64,000 bases of DNA, taken from Flaccisagitta enflata (lineage: Eukaryota > Chaetognatha > Sagittoidea > Aphragmophora). A program made the position numbers and the translations under genes. The DNA is taken from NCBI GenBank assembly GCA_965153355.1, contig OZ231127.1, positions 78,306,001 to 78,370,000 on the forward strand. The letters are read 5' to 3'. This document shows positions 1 through 28,565 of this stretch, one piece after another. The notes beneath the pieces were generated by a model. The model was given only the letters and a program-made list of their open reading frames with translations, was not told the origin of the DNA and did not search any database. Every line of letters begins with the position of its first letter. Position 1 is the first letter of the stretch.

Positions 1-402
1 GAGTCCTTGGCATTCTGTATCATCGGCGGGCTTATCGTCATTAGTTCTATGCCCAAGCTAGAGTCAATTCAGTATAAGTGTCTGTAATCTAGAGAGGCAA
101 ATAGAACAGGTTATGATTATATGCACGGACGATAGTTAGTATAGTTAGGATGGATATTTAGCAGGATCATGCAGTTATTAGATTATCCGTATATCATTAA
201 AGCCACTAATGCTAGGCTGAATCTATAACTGAAGATAGCAAAAGGGAATGAAGGCATGCAAAGTAATATGTGTGGCATGCTAAATAATATCAAGCGTGAT
301 TGATTAGAAGCGTGAAAAGCCATTACAGGGAAGCAGCTAATAACGATGTTAAGCATGCATAAAATGTACTCCTACAATTGTGAATTTGTGTGAGGGGTAG
401 CA
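1..402. other. Non-coding stretch
   Basis: No open frame, exon-like segment or recognisable element was found. It probably belongs to the intron that follows the 1624-1940 exon on the minus strand. Confidence 0.4.
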
Positions 403-1009
403 GGGCAGCGGCCCCAAAGGGGACGAAGTCCTGTAGAACACAGGGGGACTTTCGTTCGTCCTGCCTGAAAATGTTGATGAGATGCTATGATTAGCTGATT
501 GAAAGCCTTCAAGAGTATGAAGGCTTTTCCAAGGCTAACTTGAGACTCAAGACTAGGTTTGAGGCCATCAGGCCTGACAGGCTGGATTTGAGGCCTGAGA
601 GGCCAGATTTGAGGCCTGAGAGGCCAGATTTGAGAGGCTGGATTTGAGGCTTGAGAGGCTAGATCTAAGACCTGAGAGGGCTAATTTTAGGCCTGAGAGG
701 GCTAATTTGAGGCCTGTGAGGCCAGGTTTGAGGCCTGACAGGCCAGATTTGAGGCCTTCGAGGCCAGATGAGGCCGGAGAGGCCAGATTTGAGAGGCTGG
801 AATTGAGGCTTGAGAGGCCAGATTTGAGGCCTGACAGGCCAGATTTCAAGCCTGAGAGGCCTGATTTGAGGCTTTGAGAGGCCTGATTTGAGGCCTGAGA
901 GGCCTGATGGGGGGGGGGGGACGGACGAACAAATGGACGAACGAACGGACGGACGAACAAAAGACCCCCTGTGTTCTACAGGACTTCGTCCCCTTCGGGG
1001 CCGCTGCCC
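403..1009. mobile_element. TIR element with internal minisatellite (GGGCAGCGG family, copy 1)
   Basis: Long terminal inverted repeats start GGGCAGCGGCCCC on the left and end GGGGCCGCTGCCC on the right, each continuing about 45 bp through a shared stretch that includes CCTGTAGAACACAGGGGG. Between them lies a tandem array of roughly 18-20 bp units built on GAGGCCTGAGAGGCCAGATT (about 550-910). No transposase frame is present; the open frames over the array are repeat translations. Two further copies lie at 33260-34055 and 47586-47648. No clear target-site duplication was seen, so the superfamily is unassigned. Confidence 0.8.
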
Positions 1010-1328
1010 AGAAAGGGAAACATAAATCTACGTTCTTTTTAGTGCACCAGGAATCAAATAAACTTTTGCAAAAGAATTCGATTTAATTCAATATCTGATG
1101 CAATGGTGACTCGACTTGATTCATTTCCAGTGAATCTTTTTTTGCAGCTTCTTTTTTTGGCAGCAAATTCATAAATTCAGCTTCTACTTCTTTACAAAAA
1201 GTTTAAAAAAAAACAAACTAAAAGGTTTAGCAGTTTTCACCTATTCTTATAGGCTTTGAAACCTTGCCAAATCGCCCACGGCCCACGGTCAGTACCCTTC
1301 ATCTCCCCCCGCCCCCCTTATCTCTCCA

Positions 1329-1612
1329 CAGTCAGTATCCTACCATTGGCTTCGATCCAACATACTGCTTAAAAACAAAATATTGTATGCGACAATCAGT
1401 TGCTCAAGTTACAGCCGACTGTAACAAACATGTTGTATGCAACAACGAGTTGTTAGAATTACAGCCAGCTGTAATGCTACAATTTTATAAGATTACAGCC
1501 AGGTGTAATTTTAACCTCTAGTTGTTGCAAACAGTATTTTGTTTACTATCAGCATATTGGATCAAAACCAACGATATGATATGTAAACCTAATATGTTTT
1601 GTCCGCTGACTG
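1329..1612. mobile_element. MITE, CAGTC family, copy 1 (4-bp TSD TCCA)
   Basis: Ends are CAGTCAGT and CTGACTG, flanked on both sides by TCCA (1325-1328 and 1613-1616). The interior is an imperfect inverted repeat with repeated ACAGCC(A/G)(A/G)CTGTAA motifs. The interior matches the copy at 55683-55993 closely. It ends only a few bases inside the intron that follows the 1624-1940 exon, just downstream of its donor site. Confidence 0.8.
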
Positions 1613-1623
1613 TCCATCCCTAC

Positions 1624-1940
1624 CTTCGATGATGATGTTTCTCATGTCGGTCAGAAACGGCGTGTGATACTGCAAAAAAGCCTTGTAACGTTCTTTCTCG
1701 TGAGCCGTAACCAAAGTGAAGAGACAATCGATAAATTGTTGCGAGATGCCGACGACGTGAGCTTGGCATTCTCCGCCGACGACTGAGCGAGCTAAAATGA
1801 GCGAGGTGGCTTTGTCGAGATCGACGGTCGCTGGCGTGTTGTTGAGCAGTCGGCCGGAAGCCGCAGTTAAAGTCAGCGGCAAATTGGCCAGGATAAAGTG
1901 CAGAGGCGCAGATAATCCAATCTCGCGTTTCACGGCGTAA
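1624..1940 (-). CDS. Gene 2, exon 5 (last visible)
   Basis: Acceptor CCTTCAG precedes it and the donor is GAAG|GTAGGG. It encodes about 105 residues beginning YAVKREIGL, with amphipathic helices and no stop. GC content is clearly higher than in the flanks. It enters in phase 2 and leaves in phase 1. The family is not recognised. Confidence 0.8.
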
Positions 1941-4900
1941 CTGAAGGCATTTTTTCCCCGAAATGATGTGATAACACTTTCTTTTCTTTATTCTTCACTT
2001 ATTTTTTCAGATGCGTCCTCGCATCTCTATAATAGGCTGTATCTGTCGGTCGGTTGGTCGGTTGGTCGGTCGGTCGGTTGGTAACGCATTCATTCAAAAC
2101 ATCAAAGTCATACACTTTTTCAACACAAAAGTGGTCCTACCCAGTAAAAGTAGCATAGATTAAGTAATTCATTCAATAAATCATTAACTCATTCATAAGA
2201 AAAACATTTATTCATAAAAAACATTTATTCATAAAATAACATTCATTTATAAAAAAACATTCATTGAAAGAGGACGCATCGTTGTCCCACTTGGCCTTAT
2301 TTATTCTTGCATTAATGCATTTGCTTAATTATTCATTCATTCAGCTTAATAGTGTTCGCAAAAGCAGTGGATTTTTTTTCTGCTAGCAGAAAGCAGAAAA
2401 AACATTTTTGTGCTAGCACTGCTAGCAGTAAAGAGCAGTACTACATGTATATACATTTATTACTAACCAAAAATGGTTAAAAACTACCCAAGAAGAGAAA
2501 GTGTAGTGGACTTTTAACAAATTTGCTGCAACAAGCCCAGATACATGACACCACTGTATTGGGTGGCTGGGTAGGGACAGTTCACTTTCATTACAATGCA
2601 AGAAAAACACAAGGGTTACCAACAAACGGACCAAGCAACTGACCAACAGACAATGAGTCCTGTGTCTGCAAAAAAAGAATTGAATATAGAGATGTGTGTT
2701 TCAGTAAGGAGTGAGTATCAGTATCTTGCCATCATTAGCATTAGAGGAGTATGAGGTTGTGCCCAGATGGATATGGTCTTTATCGGGCGACCATATTTAT
2801 CTGGTGTTTTTTTGTGGTCTGCATATCTCAGAAATAGACAGGAATTAATTACCCGTTTCAAAATGACACATTACTTTTTGGTTTTTCTTGATTATCTCTG
2901 CAGTGGGAGTATCTTCTGAGAAAGGATAGTACTTAGTAAATGGTCCAGATTAAACACCATTAAGAGCTCATGTAATTTTATTAGGTAGTTTTGGTGGAAA
3001 TGTTATCAAACTTGGTTTTCAATGAATAATGATGGAGGAAGCCAAGACTTTGAGGCTCATTGTTTGAATAGATTTATCAACAATCATTGAAATAAGCATC
3101 CCAGCTGCGCTAGATGCACATTATTCCTCTTCCATAATTGTTGGTTTAGCTGAAAATGTATTTTTGTGTAGTCTTGAGTCCATCAGATATTTCCAATTCA
3201 ATTTAGCATGTCTTTTTGATTCTGGCTGTATCCCATCAGTTCAAGGTAATTGTCATGAACAGCCTTTACATATATACCTATAAAATTGTCATTTTTTAAA
3301 GATTTTTTTATTATTAGAATAAAAAAAGAGAGCAAAAAGATCTTTGTAGATATTTGATGTGGATTTTTACCGGAAAATGGACAAAAAAGTATCAAAATAT
3401 CAGAATTTTCACTGCTACTTACTGCTAGCAGCTGAAAACTTTCTGCTAGCAGAGCAGTTTTAATTACTGCCAGCAGCTCTGCTAGCAGATTGCCTGCTCG
3501 TGCGAACACTATTCAGCTATGATTAGGTGTGTATACAATTGAGTCGCTTTTGATTCCAACCCCCTGCCTTTTATTTTCGTCTCTGTTGCGATTCCCCATA
3601 TGGCAATGAAACAGTGTAGTTATGGTTTAAAATTGAACTGTGCTAAATTGTGTTTTTACTAATCAGTTTCTATGATCTGGTACTGCCAAAAGTTATATTT
3701 TCACCAAATTTTCTTTTTTTCTCTTTTTTATCCCTTTGATTTCCTTCTCCATGTCCAAAGCCCCCCCCCCCTGGGAACTCAATTATTTACAGGCCTGATC
3801 AAAATTTCATTCATTCATGCATTTATTGTTTCTTTCCCTCTTTCTTTTAAACCAGTCTGTTGATGCATGAAATTGAGCAAACTCGGCTTTTCTGGAACAG
3901 AGCTTGAAAATTTGCATTCAAGTATTTAAAGTTATGTAGATCGTGATAATGATAGATGCAGGTCAAGAAAATTTGAGCACCTATCCTATAAATTCATCTA
4001 AAATTTTCAAAACCATGCCACCGCCAAACCGTCTGCCTCAGGAGCAAAAGAATATATGTTTTATACATGTCCAATCCAAATTTCAGATCTCTAGCTTTAT
4101 TAGAAGCGGAGATATAGCCGATTCACTATTGGGTAAATTTTTCTCAAAAATACTCGTTTTCCAAAAAAAATGCAGTTTTTACACACAAAAGTAAATCGGC
4201 TATATCTCTGCTTCTAATAAAGCTAGAAAGCTGAAATTTGGTGTGCATATGTACAAATTACATATTTTTTAGCTCATAAAGTTTCATTGCCCTCACTCTA
4301 GCGGTTTGGCGATGGTATGATTATAAAAATTCTAAAGGAATTTTTAAAATAGGTGCTCAAATTTTTTTGACCTGCACCTATCATAATCATGATCTACATG
4401 ACTTTAAAAACTTATATGCAAATTTTCAAGCTTTGTTCCAGAAAAGCCGAGTCTTTTCTTCAACAACCTGGACTATTTCTTGTTTCTCTTTCATGCCTGG
4501 TCTCTTTCTAATTCTTTGTGCTTGTTTATTTGTGTGTTTGGGTTTGTCACTTTATCTTTTTGTTTGTTTGTTTGTTTGTTTGTTTGTTTGTTTGTTTGTT
4601 TGTTTGTTTGTTTTTCCTTCCTTTCCTTTTTCGTTTCTTTCCTTTATTTCTTGTTTTTTTTTGTTTCTCAGATTCTTTGTTTTGTTTCATTCATTCATTC
4701 ATTCATTCATTCATTCTTTCATTCATTCATTCATTCATTCATTCATTCATTCACTCACTCAATCATTCATTCCTTCTTTCTTTTTTCCTTTTTCTCTTTC
4801 TTTCTTTTATCACTTTTTTTTCCTGTTTACCCGTCGCTGTCCATACGATGAATGAACTGATGGCACCCTCGCTCGCGGTGACGCTGAGAAGCTGTCAACT

Positions 4901-7900
4901 TGCCTCTGCGTTTTCGCCTATGACCTTCCTCCTTATCCTGCTCTCCATCAACCCCTTCCCCCTCCTCCTCCTCCTCCATCTCCTTATCGCTGTCGGCCGT
5001 TGCTGTCACCGCCGCAGACAACAACAAGCCTTCCCGCAAGAATCTCGAATGGCCGAGACTGAAGTTGAAGATGTGCAAGGCCCGATGAACGATCTTCAAG
5101 TCTTTCACGAGGATGGCGGGTTTCGTGCGTCTAGGACCGGTAGTAGTTAACCATTACTTATTCACTTGCTAGTTGACTAGTTCATATGTTATTAATAACC
5201 ATGGCGACAATAAAAATGGCCGCCATGTTCAATTTGCTGCTGTGAGTTCAATTTTTGGACTAGCTTCATAATTTTTGAGATGGTGATAATATTTTGAATT
5301 TCTGATTTAGCAAAAAAATCAGAATTCAAAAAAGTTGATTTTTGTGTCCGCAACATTAATTTTTGTGAACAGTGTCCTAATACAAATTGATCAATACCTT
5401 TTTACAATGATTATTTCAGAACTTTAAGAAACAATTTTTTTTTCATCATTGCTTTTGAATTTTTCAAAGATGAAGAAAGTATTGATGATATTCGACTCAG
5501 CAAAAAAATCAGAACTCAAAAAAATTAATTTTTGTAGCCATAGTAGTGATTTTGAAACAAGGAGGTAAAATCAGTTTTTGATTGAATTTTTTCACTAACT
5601 TCAATTTTTTACAGTGAGCTCATTTTTTCAACTAGTCTCATAATTTTTTAGGTGAAGATAGTTCATCAAATTTCCAACTCAACAAAAAAATCAGAACTTA
5701 AAAATGTTGAATTTTGCACTACTTTTTGTTGATTTTACTGAAAATGTGCAAAATTATCTCTTAAACACCTGTCGTCCCACCTTCTTTTAACAAATAATTT
5801 TTTAAAACAGGGGCAATTTTTTTCAAGTGTGTGAGAGTTTTACAACTTATTGACCTGCTGCAAAAATCAGAACTCGAAAAAGTGTATTTTTGTGCCTTCG
5901 GCATGAGTTTTTGTAAAACATTACAAAAACAAAAAAATGCAAAAAAAAGTGATTTGGCAGATCCATATTTGGATGCCTTTCACAAAAACTGATGCCACGG
6001 GTACATTTGTAAACTTTTTTGAGTTCTGATTTTTTCTCTGAGCCAGAAATTTGAAGTTCTATTACCACCTAAAAAATTATGAAGCTAGTTAAAAAATTGA
6101 ACTCAGGGGAGGGGTTTGAATAGGCGGCCATTTTTATTGTCGCCATGGTTATCCTTTGTTTTAACCATCCAAAATGCCAACTAGTATTAATTGAAAAAAA
6201 CCTTAACTACAGCCAGTAAAACTACCCACCGGATGATGTCGTCGAAAAGATGATCGATCCATCATTAGTTAACTTTCGACTTGCTAGTTCACACGTTGAA
6301 AATATCCTTTGTAACCATGTTGTAAATATCCTCTGTTTTAACCATCCAAAATATAAACTAGTATTAATTTGCATAAAAACAGCTCCTAAGCTACGCACCC
6401 GATGATGTCATTGAATAGATGATCGATCCATCGCTGAAGGAATCGAGGAAATTCACATTTCAGCAGGATTTTGGCCAACACGTTCCAACTGAGCACTTCT
6501 TCTACTTCCATCTTGATTAAATGGTCCTTGAAAGCAAAAGGATCGTTAGTTGTAGAACGATGATAAGATGATTGTACACACGGAAACCGCGTTATAAACA
6601 GTCCATTCGGTCACTCGTCGGGCTTGTTAGCTGGCACCGCTCACTCTGTTTACTTGCTCCACTTTGCAACGCTCGCTCCGTTTTTAGGTTCGCTCACTCA
6701 CTTCGCTCATTTCCTAATGAGTAGATTGAATCACATGAATAATTGTCCAAGCTACGAACGCGATAAACGGAATTAATCGTGGTTATTGTCAACACTAGAA
6801 ACACGCCCTAGATGCTTCACCTTGAATTCCGAAGTCTTGACGTAGATGTCATCATCCTCGCTGTCATCTTCTTCATTACCGTCGTTGTTGTCATCTTCCC
6901 CATCATCTCCTGCCTCCTTTGCTGTCGACTGCACCAAGTGCTGATTTATGCAAAAAAGAAAAGTGTTAAGAAAGAGGCCCATAAATTTGTATAGAACGTT
7001 TACCGTTTGCCGTTTCATTCACCAGCCACATTCATCAGTCTATCCATTTTCCTCATTCTTCTCCTCTACAGACGGGAGGGCAGGGGCCTAAAGCCCTTAA
7101 GCACCCACTCCAACTCGAGTTGGAAGGGGGGTGCGGAGGGGGGTGGGGGTTACACGCCCTGGCCCACCCGTCCCCGACCATATTGTAATCCCGAGTTGCT
7201 TTTGAGATTTTTGATGATGAAAAAATGATTTTCCGATGGATGAAGAAGACTCCAATATTTATAGATTATTTCGTTACAGTTGCATTTGTCCTAATGTTTT
7301 TTAGTTTAGGATACACTTTTTTTTATATAAGAGACAGTTTTTTTGAACTCAGCCTAGGTGTTCTTAAATTTTCGTCTGTTTTCAGCCTGAAATTCTTTTA
7401 AAGTGTTCTTAATTTGTTTGATGTTCATAAATGTCTAAATTGTATAAAATTACCCTATTTAGAGCAGTTGTACATCTTAAACTTGATAATTGTTATATTC
7501 TTTTTATCATAATGCCTGATTTCATAGGCAAATTAAGAAAAGAAGTTATTTTTAAAGATAAACAACCTATATTTCTGAAAAGTTTGAATTAAATTCATTT
7601 TTTAGATAGGAAACTTGAATAAGATTGTTTTCGAAAATGGCCGAAGCTGAATCTCAGCCTGGGCATTCTCTTATTTTGTTCTTAAAATTTCGGCAAATCT
7701 CAGGCTCATGTCTCTTATAGACTGGTCTCTTATAAAAAAAAGTGTATGTGAAAAATATTGTGAAGATATGTGAAAAATATTGTGAAGACAAGGTCCAAAG
7801 GATTTTGCTGACCTTGTAATTGGTGGACGTGGGAGTGTTAGAAGCGTAGAAGACTTTGTCGTGGAGCGCGAGAATCAGGTCGCCGACATTCTTGTCGAGG

Positions 7901-8007
7901 GTCAACACTTCCGTCGGATGTGCTTCCAACTTGACGAGGAAATTGGCGATGGACGAAGTCAAATTCTCAGTCAATTCCACCCAAAACGGGATTTTTTGAT
8001 TTACCAT
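1624..8007 (-). CDS. Five-exon partial gene of unknown function (gene 2)
   Basis: Reading on the minus strand, exons 7813-8007, 6821-6940, 6399-6526, 4867-5130 and 1624-1940 join with compatible phases (0, 0, 2, 2) at GT-AG sites and leave one open frame of about 341 residues. The frame is still open at the last donor, so the gene continues beyond the left edge. I do not recognise the family. Visible features are helix-rich segments in exons 1, 3 and 5, a very acidic D/E-rich linker in exon 2, and in exon 4 a D/E-rich run followed by a K/R-rich run. No signal peptide or membrane segment is evident, so an intracellular helical-repeat protein is an inference. It follows the acyltransferase gene on the same strand. 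Confidence 0.7.
2007..2120 (+). mobile_element. Helentron-like element head, divergent relic
   Basis: A T-rich run leads into the hairpin AGATGCG-TCCT-CGCATCT, then CTCTATAATAGG and a (GGTC/GGTT)n microsatellite. This is the same architecture as the AGTCGCG-type heads elsewhere, with a different stem sequence. Confidence 0.55.
2350..3511. mobile_element. Foldback element, TAGTGTTCGC termini
   Basis: Ends TAGTGTTCGCA and TGCGAACACTA are inverted, and CAGCT occurs just outside both ends, which may be a remnant of a target-site duplication. Both arms carry several copies of CTGCTAGCAG. No coding capacity. The TIRs resemble those of hAT elements only loosely. Confidence 0.6.
3877..4455. mobile_element. 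Long inverted-repeat (foldback) element
   Basis: The left arm begins AACTCGGCTTTTCTGGAACA and the right arm ends with its complement. Both arms contain matching GAGCACCTAT, TAGATC and TATAGCCGATT stretches, meeting near 4140-4195. It is non-coding and probably a MITE in the intron between gene 2 exons 4 and 5. Confidence 0.7.
4557..4760. repeat. (TTTG)n and (CATT)n microsatellites
   Basis: About 14 TTTG units are followed by T-rich sequence and then about 18 CATT units. The open frames covering them are periodic artefacts. Confidence 0.9.
4867..5130 (-). CDS. Gene 2, exon 4
   Basis: The acceptor GGTCCTAG gives a phase match to exon 3. The frame encodes about 88 residues: a helical part around LKIVHRALHIFNF, then a Glu-rich run, then a Lys/Arg-rich run. 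The donor chosen is GAGG|GTGCCA, which fits the phase of exon 5. An earlier donor GGAAG|GTCATA is possible but would not match that phase. Confidence 0.7.
5195..6150. mobile_element. Large foldback element
   Basis: ACCATGGCGACAATAAAAAT at the left end is mirrored by its complement near 6140, followed by matching GGCCGCC and by subrepeats of AAAAAATCAGAA(C/T)TCAAAA in both arms. Roughly 0.95 kb, non-coding. Confidence 0.65.
6155..6300. repeat. Partial duplicate of gene 2 exon 3 donor region
   Basis: This stretch resembles 6300-6440, including the blocks ATCCTCTGTTTTAACCATCC, CTAGTATTAATT, GATGATGTC and GATGATCGATCCAT. On the minus strand the copy repeats the last codons of exon 3 and a GT following them, so it is a decayed copy of an exon end plus donor, lying in the next intron. 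Confidence 0.65.
6399..6526 (-). CDS. Gene 2, exon 3
   Basis: Acceptor TTTCAAG, donor ATCGG|GTGCGT, 42 codons plus two bases. It encodes a helix-rich segment starting DHLIKMEVEE with aromatic and leucine spacing typical of packed helices. The family is not recognised. Confidence 0.8.
6821..6940 (-). CDS. Gene 2, exon 2 (acidic linker)
   Basis: Exactly 40 codons between acceptor AAATCAG and donor TTCAAG|GTGAAG, phase 0 on both sides. The middle is almost entirely Asp, Glu, Asn and Gly, which suggests a disordered acidic linker. Confidence 0.75.
7070..7195. mobile_element. Fragment of Helentron-like body
   Basis: It contains a G-rich stretch, the palindrome CCAACTCGAGTTGG, and the shared segment GCCCACCCGTCC...TATTGTAATCCCG that also occurs near 38095 and 45100. 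Confidence 0.45.
7314..7744. mobile_element. TA-flanked MITE, CACTTTTTT family, copy 1
   Basis: Inverted ends CACTTTTTTTTATATAAGAGA and TCTCTTATAAAAAAAAGTG are flanked by TA on both sides. Related copies lie at 24644-25395 and 41295-41784. No coding capacity. Confidence 0.75.
7813..8007 (-). CDS. Gene 2, exon 1 (first visible)
   Basis: Sixty-five codons end at donor AATTACAAG|GTCAGC. I start it at the ATG giving MVNQKIPFW; a spliced start slightly downstream is also possible because the N-terminal codons look less exon-like than the rest. The frame encodes helical sequence such as NVGDLILALHDKVF. The family is not recognised. Confidence 0.65.
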
Positions 8008-8100
8008 TGTTTTTTCCTTCTTAACATCTCTCACATATTTAGGCGTAAATTCTTAATTCATTGACCATTTTTCACTTTTGGCCGACCTTCAAGTTCTAGA

Positions 8101-8335
8101 CAGTCAGTGGATAAAACGGTATTTGTAGATATGTCAGCAGTTTGACATATCTCCGTATGTTGAGATCTCTTATTCTGGCACATTTTAACACATTGAGATC
8201 TCTCATTCAACAAGATTTATCTCAATAAAATGAGAGATCTCAATATGTTGAAATATGCCAGAATGAGAGATTTCAATGCATTTAGATAGGACAAACTGCT
8301 GATATATCTATAAATACCGTTATGTTCACAGACTG
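8101..8335. mobile_element. MITE, CAGTC family, copy 3 (4-bp TSD TAGA)
   Basis: Ends CAGTCAGTGG and ACAGACTG are flanked by TAGA on both sides (8097-8100 and 8336-8339). The arms fold through repeated GAGATCTC(T/A) motifs. It lies about 95 bp upstream of the first gene 2 ATG. Confidence 0.7.
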
Positions 8336-8905
8336 TAGACGGCAGAACAGCAAGGACGCTTGCTGTTGGGCAGTTGGCCGTCGGACCGTTGGACTGATTC
8401 GCGGATGAGTAGACTCGCTGATACCCGCCAGAAAACACTCGTTAAGGTTCAAGTAGCGCAATTGGTATCTCCTTATGAAAAATTGCCAGGTGCAATGTTT
8501 TTTCTAAAGGTCAAACTTACTACAAATGTCTAAAAGGCAGTGACAATATCTGGCTAGATATGTGAGAGGTGCTATTTAAGTCTGATGTTTAGATCTGATC
8601 TGATCTGATCTGATCTGATCTAAACTGTCAATTATATAGTTGCGGACTGCGACTGTTCCTTTAAAACCAATCCCTGCATTGACTACAGAGCTAGAATCCA
8701 GCATAATCTTGTATAGGACCTGTTATGCGGGCAATAAAAAGTCCTGACTTCGAAGATGAGGCAAATCTTTGCCGAGTTTTCGTGCCGTTCACGCGACCCT
8801 ATCGCTATTTGTCGCTTTTTGGGCGGTCTGTAACCCATCACATTCCTCGTTTCTGTTCTCATATAGGCAATTTTTTTACAATTTTTCCTGAATCTTCTCT
8901 GTCTA

Positions 8906-8916
<11 letters not shown>

Positions 8917-9000
<84 letters not shown>

Positions 9001-9001
9001 T
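8917..9001. repeat. (CT)n microsatellite
   Basis: About 40 uninterrupted CT units preceded by (CTGT)n. Frames over it are artefacts. Confidence 0.95.
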
Positions 9002-9823
9002 TCTGCAATGAAAGAAACACGACAATCAAATACCAAAGTCATGATACCCAACAAAAACATATTAATTATTATAATGATTATGATAATGGCAACTTGTTGA
9101 TTGAAAAATGGAAAATAGATTTTTCCCCATCTGTATAAAAAGAACAATTCTATTACTTGAATTCTGTTAAAATCAAAACAGGACAAAGAAAGCTGTCAGT
9201 GTCAGTACACCCATGAGTGAATAAAGCTTTTAGACGCATTAGAGGTTTTATCCGTCCGTCCGTAAGCCCATCCATCTGGACGTTGGTCCGTTGGTCGGTA
9301 TGTCCATTATATCTCCTTAATAGAGTGGGCCCAACTTGGGCATAACAAAGAAACATCATATCCAAGCACTTTCCATGTTTCTTTTGCATGGTTAGATCCC
9401 TATCTCATTGGAAAATTGATTTGGACTTGATCTAGGCATTCCATAATCAATGCTTAAGTCGCATAGAATTACTACAGAGGAAATTTCTTTTCAGGCTACA
9501 GCATTGTTTTGTATATAACTACAGCATTAATTACGGAATGCCTAGATCAAGTCCAAATCGATTTTCCGAAATGAATGGGCTCTTATTATTGGAACACAAA
9601 AAGTGCTTGGAAATAATGTTTCATTCGTATGCCCAAATTGCGCCCATTCTACTCCTTAAAGCCGCGGTTATATATTTTTTTTCTAGCAGACATAATGAAC
9701 GAGGGAAAAATGAAAAAATAAAATGACAATGACAATGACAATGACGATGACAATGATTTTCCGACAGTCATTGAAAAAAAAGTCAGTAAACCCATCAATG
9801 AATAATAGTTTACCGCAGTTTTT

Positions 9824-9930
9824 TTAGGTGCGACAAAGCACCTCTATAACTGGCTCTGTCCGATGGTTGGTCTGTCTGTCTGTCTGTAATGCATTTGTTC
9901 GAAGATCAACACGTCGCACCTTATGGCCTA
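9824..9930 (+). mobile_element. Helentron-like element head, divergent
   Basis: The hairpin AGGTGC-GACAAA-GCACCT is followed by CTCTATAAC and (GTCT/GGTC)n. The head-hairpin-microsatellite order matches other copies but the stem sequence differs. Confidence 0.55.
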
Positions 9931-9983
9931 CTTGGCCTTGTTCTCTTTGAACATGAAACAAATATAGTGTAACAGAAAAAAAA

Positions 9984-10334
9984 TGATTTACCGTATTTTC
10001 TCCATTTATCGCCCCCCCCCCTCCAATTAACGCCCCCCCTCTTTGAGCTCTCCAGAACAGTAATTTGGAAGAAGGTGAAATAGCAAATAATCTTTAAAAG
10101 TAGAAAGATTTTGCATATTTCAGCGGGTTTTTTTCAAGGATTGAATAAAAAACAAGCAAGATACATTTTATCTTATCTTTATCTGATATCCTAAGTAGCA
10201 TTTTTTGTGAATAACATATAATGAGAGAGTTCTCACAAATCAAAGGGGGGCGTTAATTGAAAGGTAGAATGACAATATACTTTTACAATTTCAAAAGCGC
10301 CCGGGGCGCTAATTAGAGAAAATACGGTAAATCA
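9984..10334. mobile_element. MITE with TACCGTATTTTC termini
   Basis: Perfect 19-bp inverted ends TGATTTACCGTATTTTCTC and its complement enclose a 351-bp element with C-rich and G-rich inner blocks (CCAATTAACGCCCCCC and its mirror). A related partial copy lies near 44165-44232. It abuts the stop codon of the acyltransferase gene by about 20 bp, so it may supply that gene's 3' UTR. Confidence 0.75.
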
Positions 10335-10352
10335 AAAGCGAACACATTTCAG

Positions 10353-27635
<17,283 letters not shown>

Positions 27636-28067
27636 GCTTTTGGGTCTTTGTATTGTTTACTTTTTTTTTGCCTTAGAATCTAAGGCAAAAAAAGTCTTAA
27701 TTAGATGGCTACAGTGGTTGATCTTCAAAATTGCATTTAGACACAGCGAGGCACGTACTTAAAAACGCCCGCTCATAGAGATGCGAGCCGCGTAAACTAG
27801 AAAACGATAACCATAGAGCTAACCTAATCAACCACAGCAAAATTCAAATCGAAGATTCATTCATTACAGGACCCCACAGTACTTAGATGCAAAATTCAAC
27901 AGTTGATGCAATTATGGGTAGACGGGTGTAAACGATCATTTATGATGAAAAAAGTTACGATACACGATGCATTTTTTTTGAAGGAAAAATATTTTCACAA
28001 GTTGAGAGTGGGCACCATAGCAGGCTCGGTACAATGTCAATTTCAATGAGCAGGTCTGAAAAAAAAA

Positions 28068-28216
28068 CAAGGCCGTATACACGGCAGCATTAGTCGCGGA
28101 CGGGTGGGCAGGAACGGCAAAAGTCGAAAAACAACTTTGTGACCGACCGACCGACAGACCGACCGATGGACCGACGGACCGAAAAGTGGGTTATAGAGTC
28201 GCGTGTCCGCGACTAA
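28068..28216 (-). mobile_element. Helentron-like element, short copy
   Basis: AACAAGGCCGTATACACGGC at the start, (CCGA)n in the middle, and the head AGTCGCG-TGTC-CGCGACT at the end, about 150 bp in all. Confidence 0.75.
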
Positions 28217-28565
28217 AAATCAGCATATTTGTACTTGTGTTGTCATTTGAACTGTAGTTGATTGATAACCTAGGTGAACTTTAACTTGTATCATGTTGAA
28301 CTAGAAGCTTAAACTCGTTTTAAATCTCTCTCTCTCTCTCTCTCTCTCACTGTGCATTTGTCAACCTACACAGCCAACATTTCACGCCCTCTCAATCCAG
28401 CGGAGCTCAACTTCCACACGGATCAAAAAAAAAAAAAAAGATACACTTTCAAATGGCTTATTTTGTCGATGAATCTTAGAAAAAAAAAACGATAAAATTC
28501 TTTCACCATTGCAAAGCCTTTCAAAAGGACTTTCATTTGACGCCAATCTGGTATTGCTACATTTT

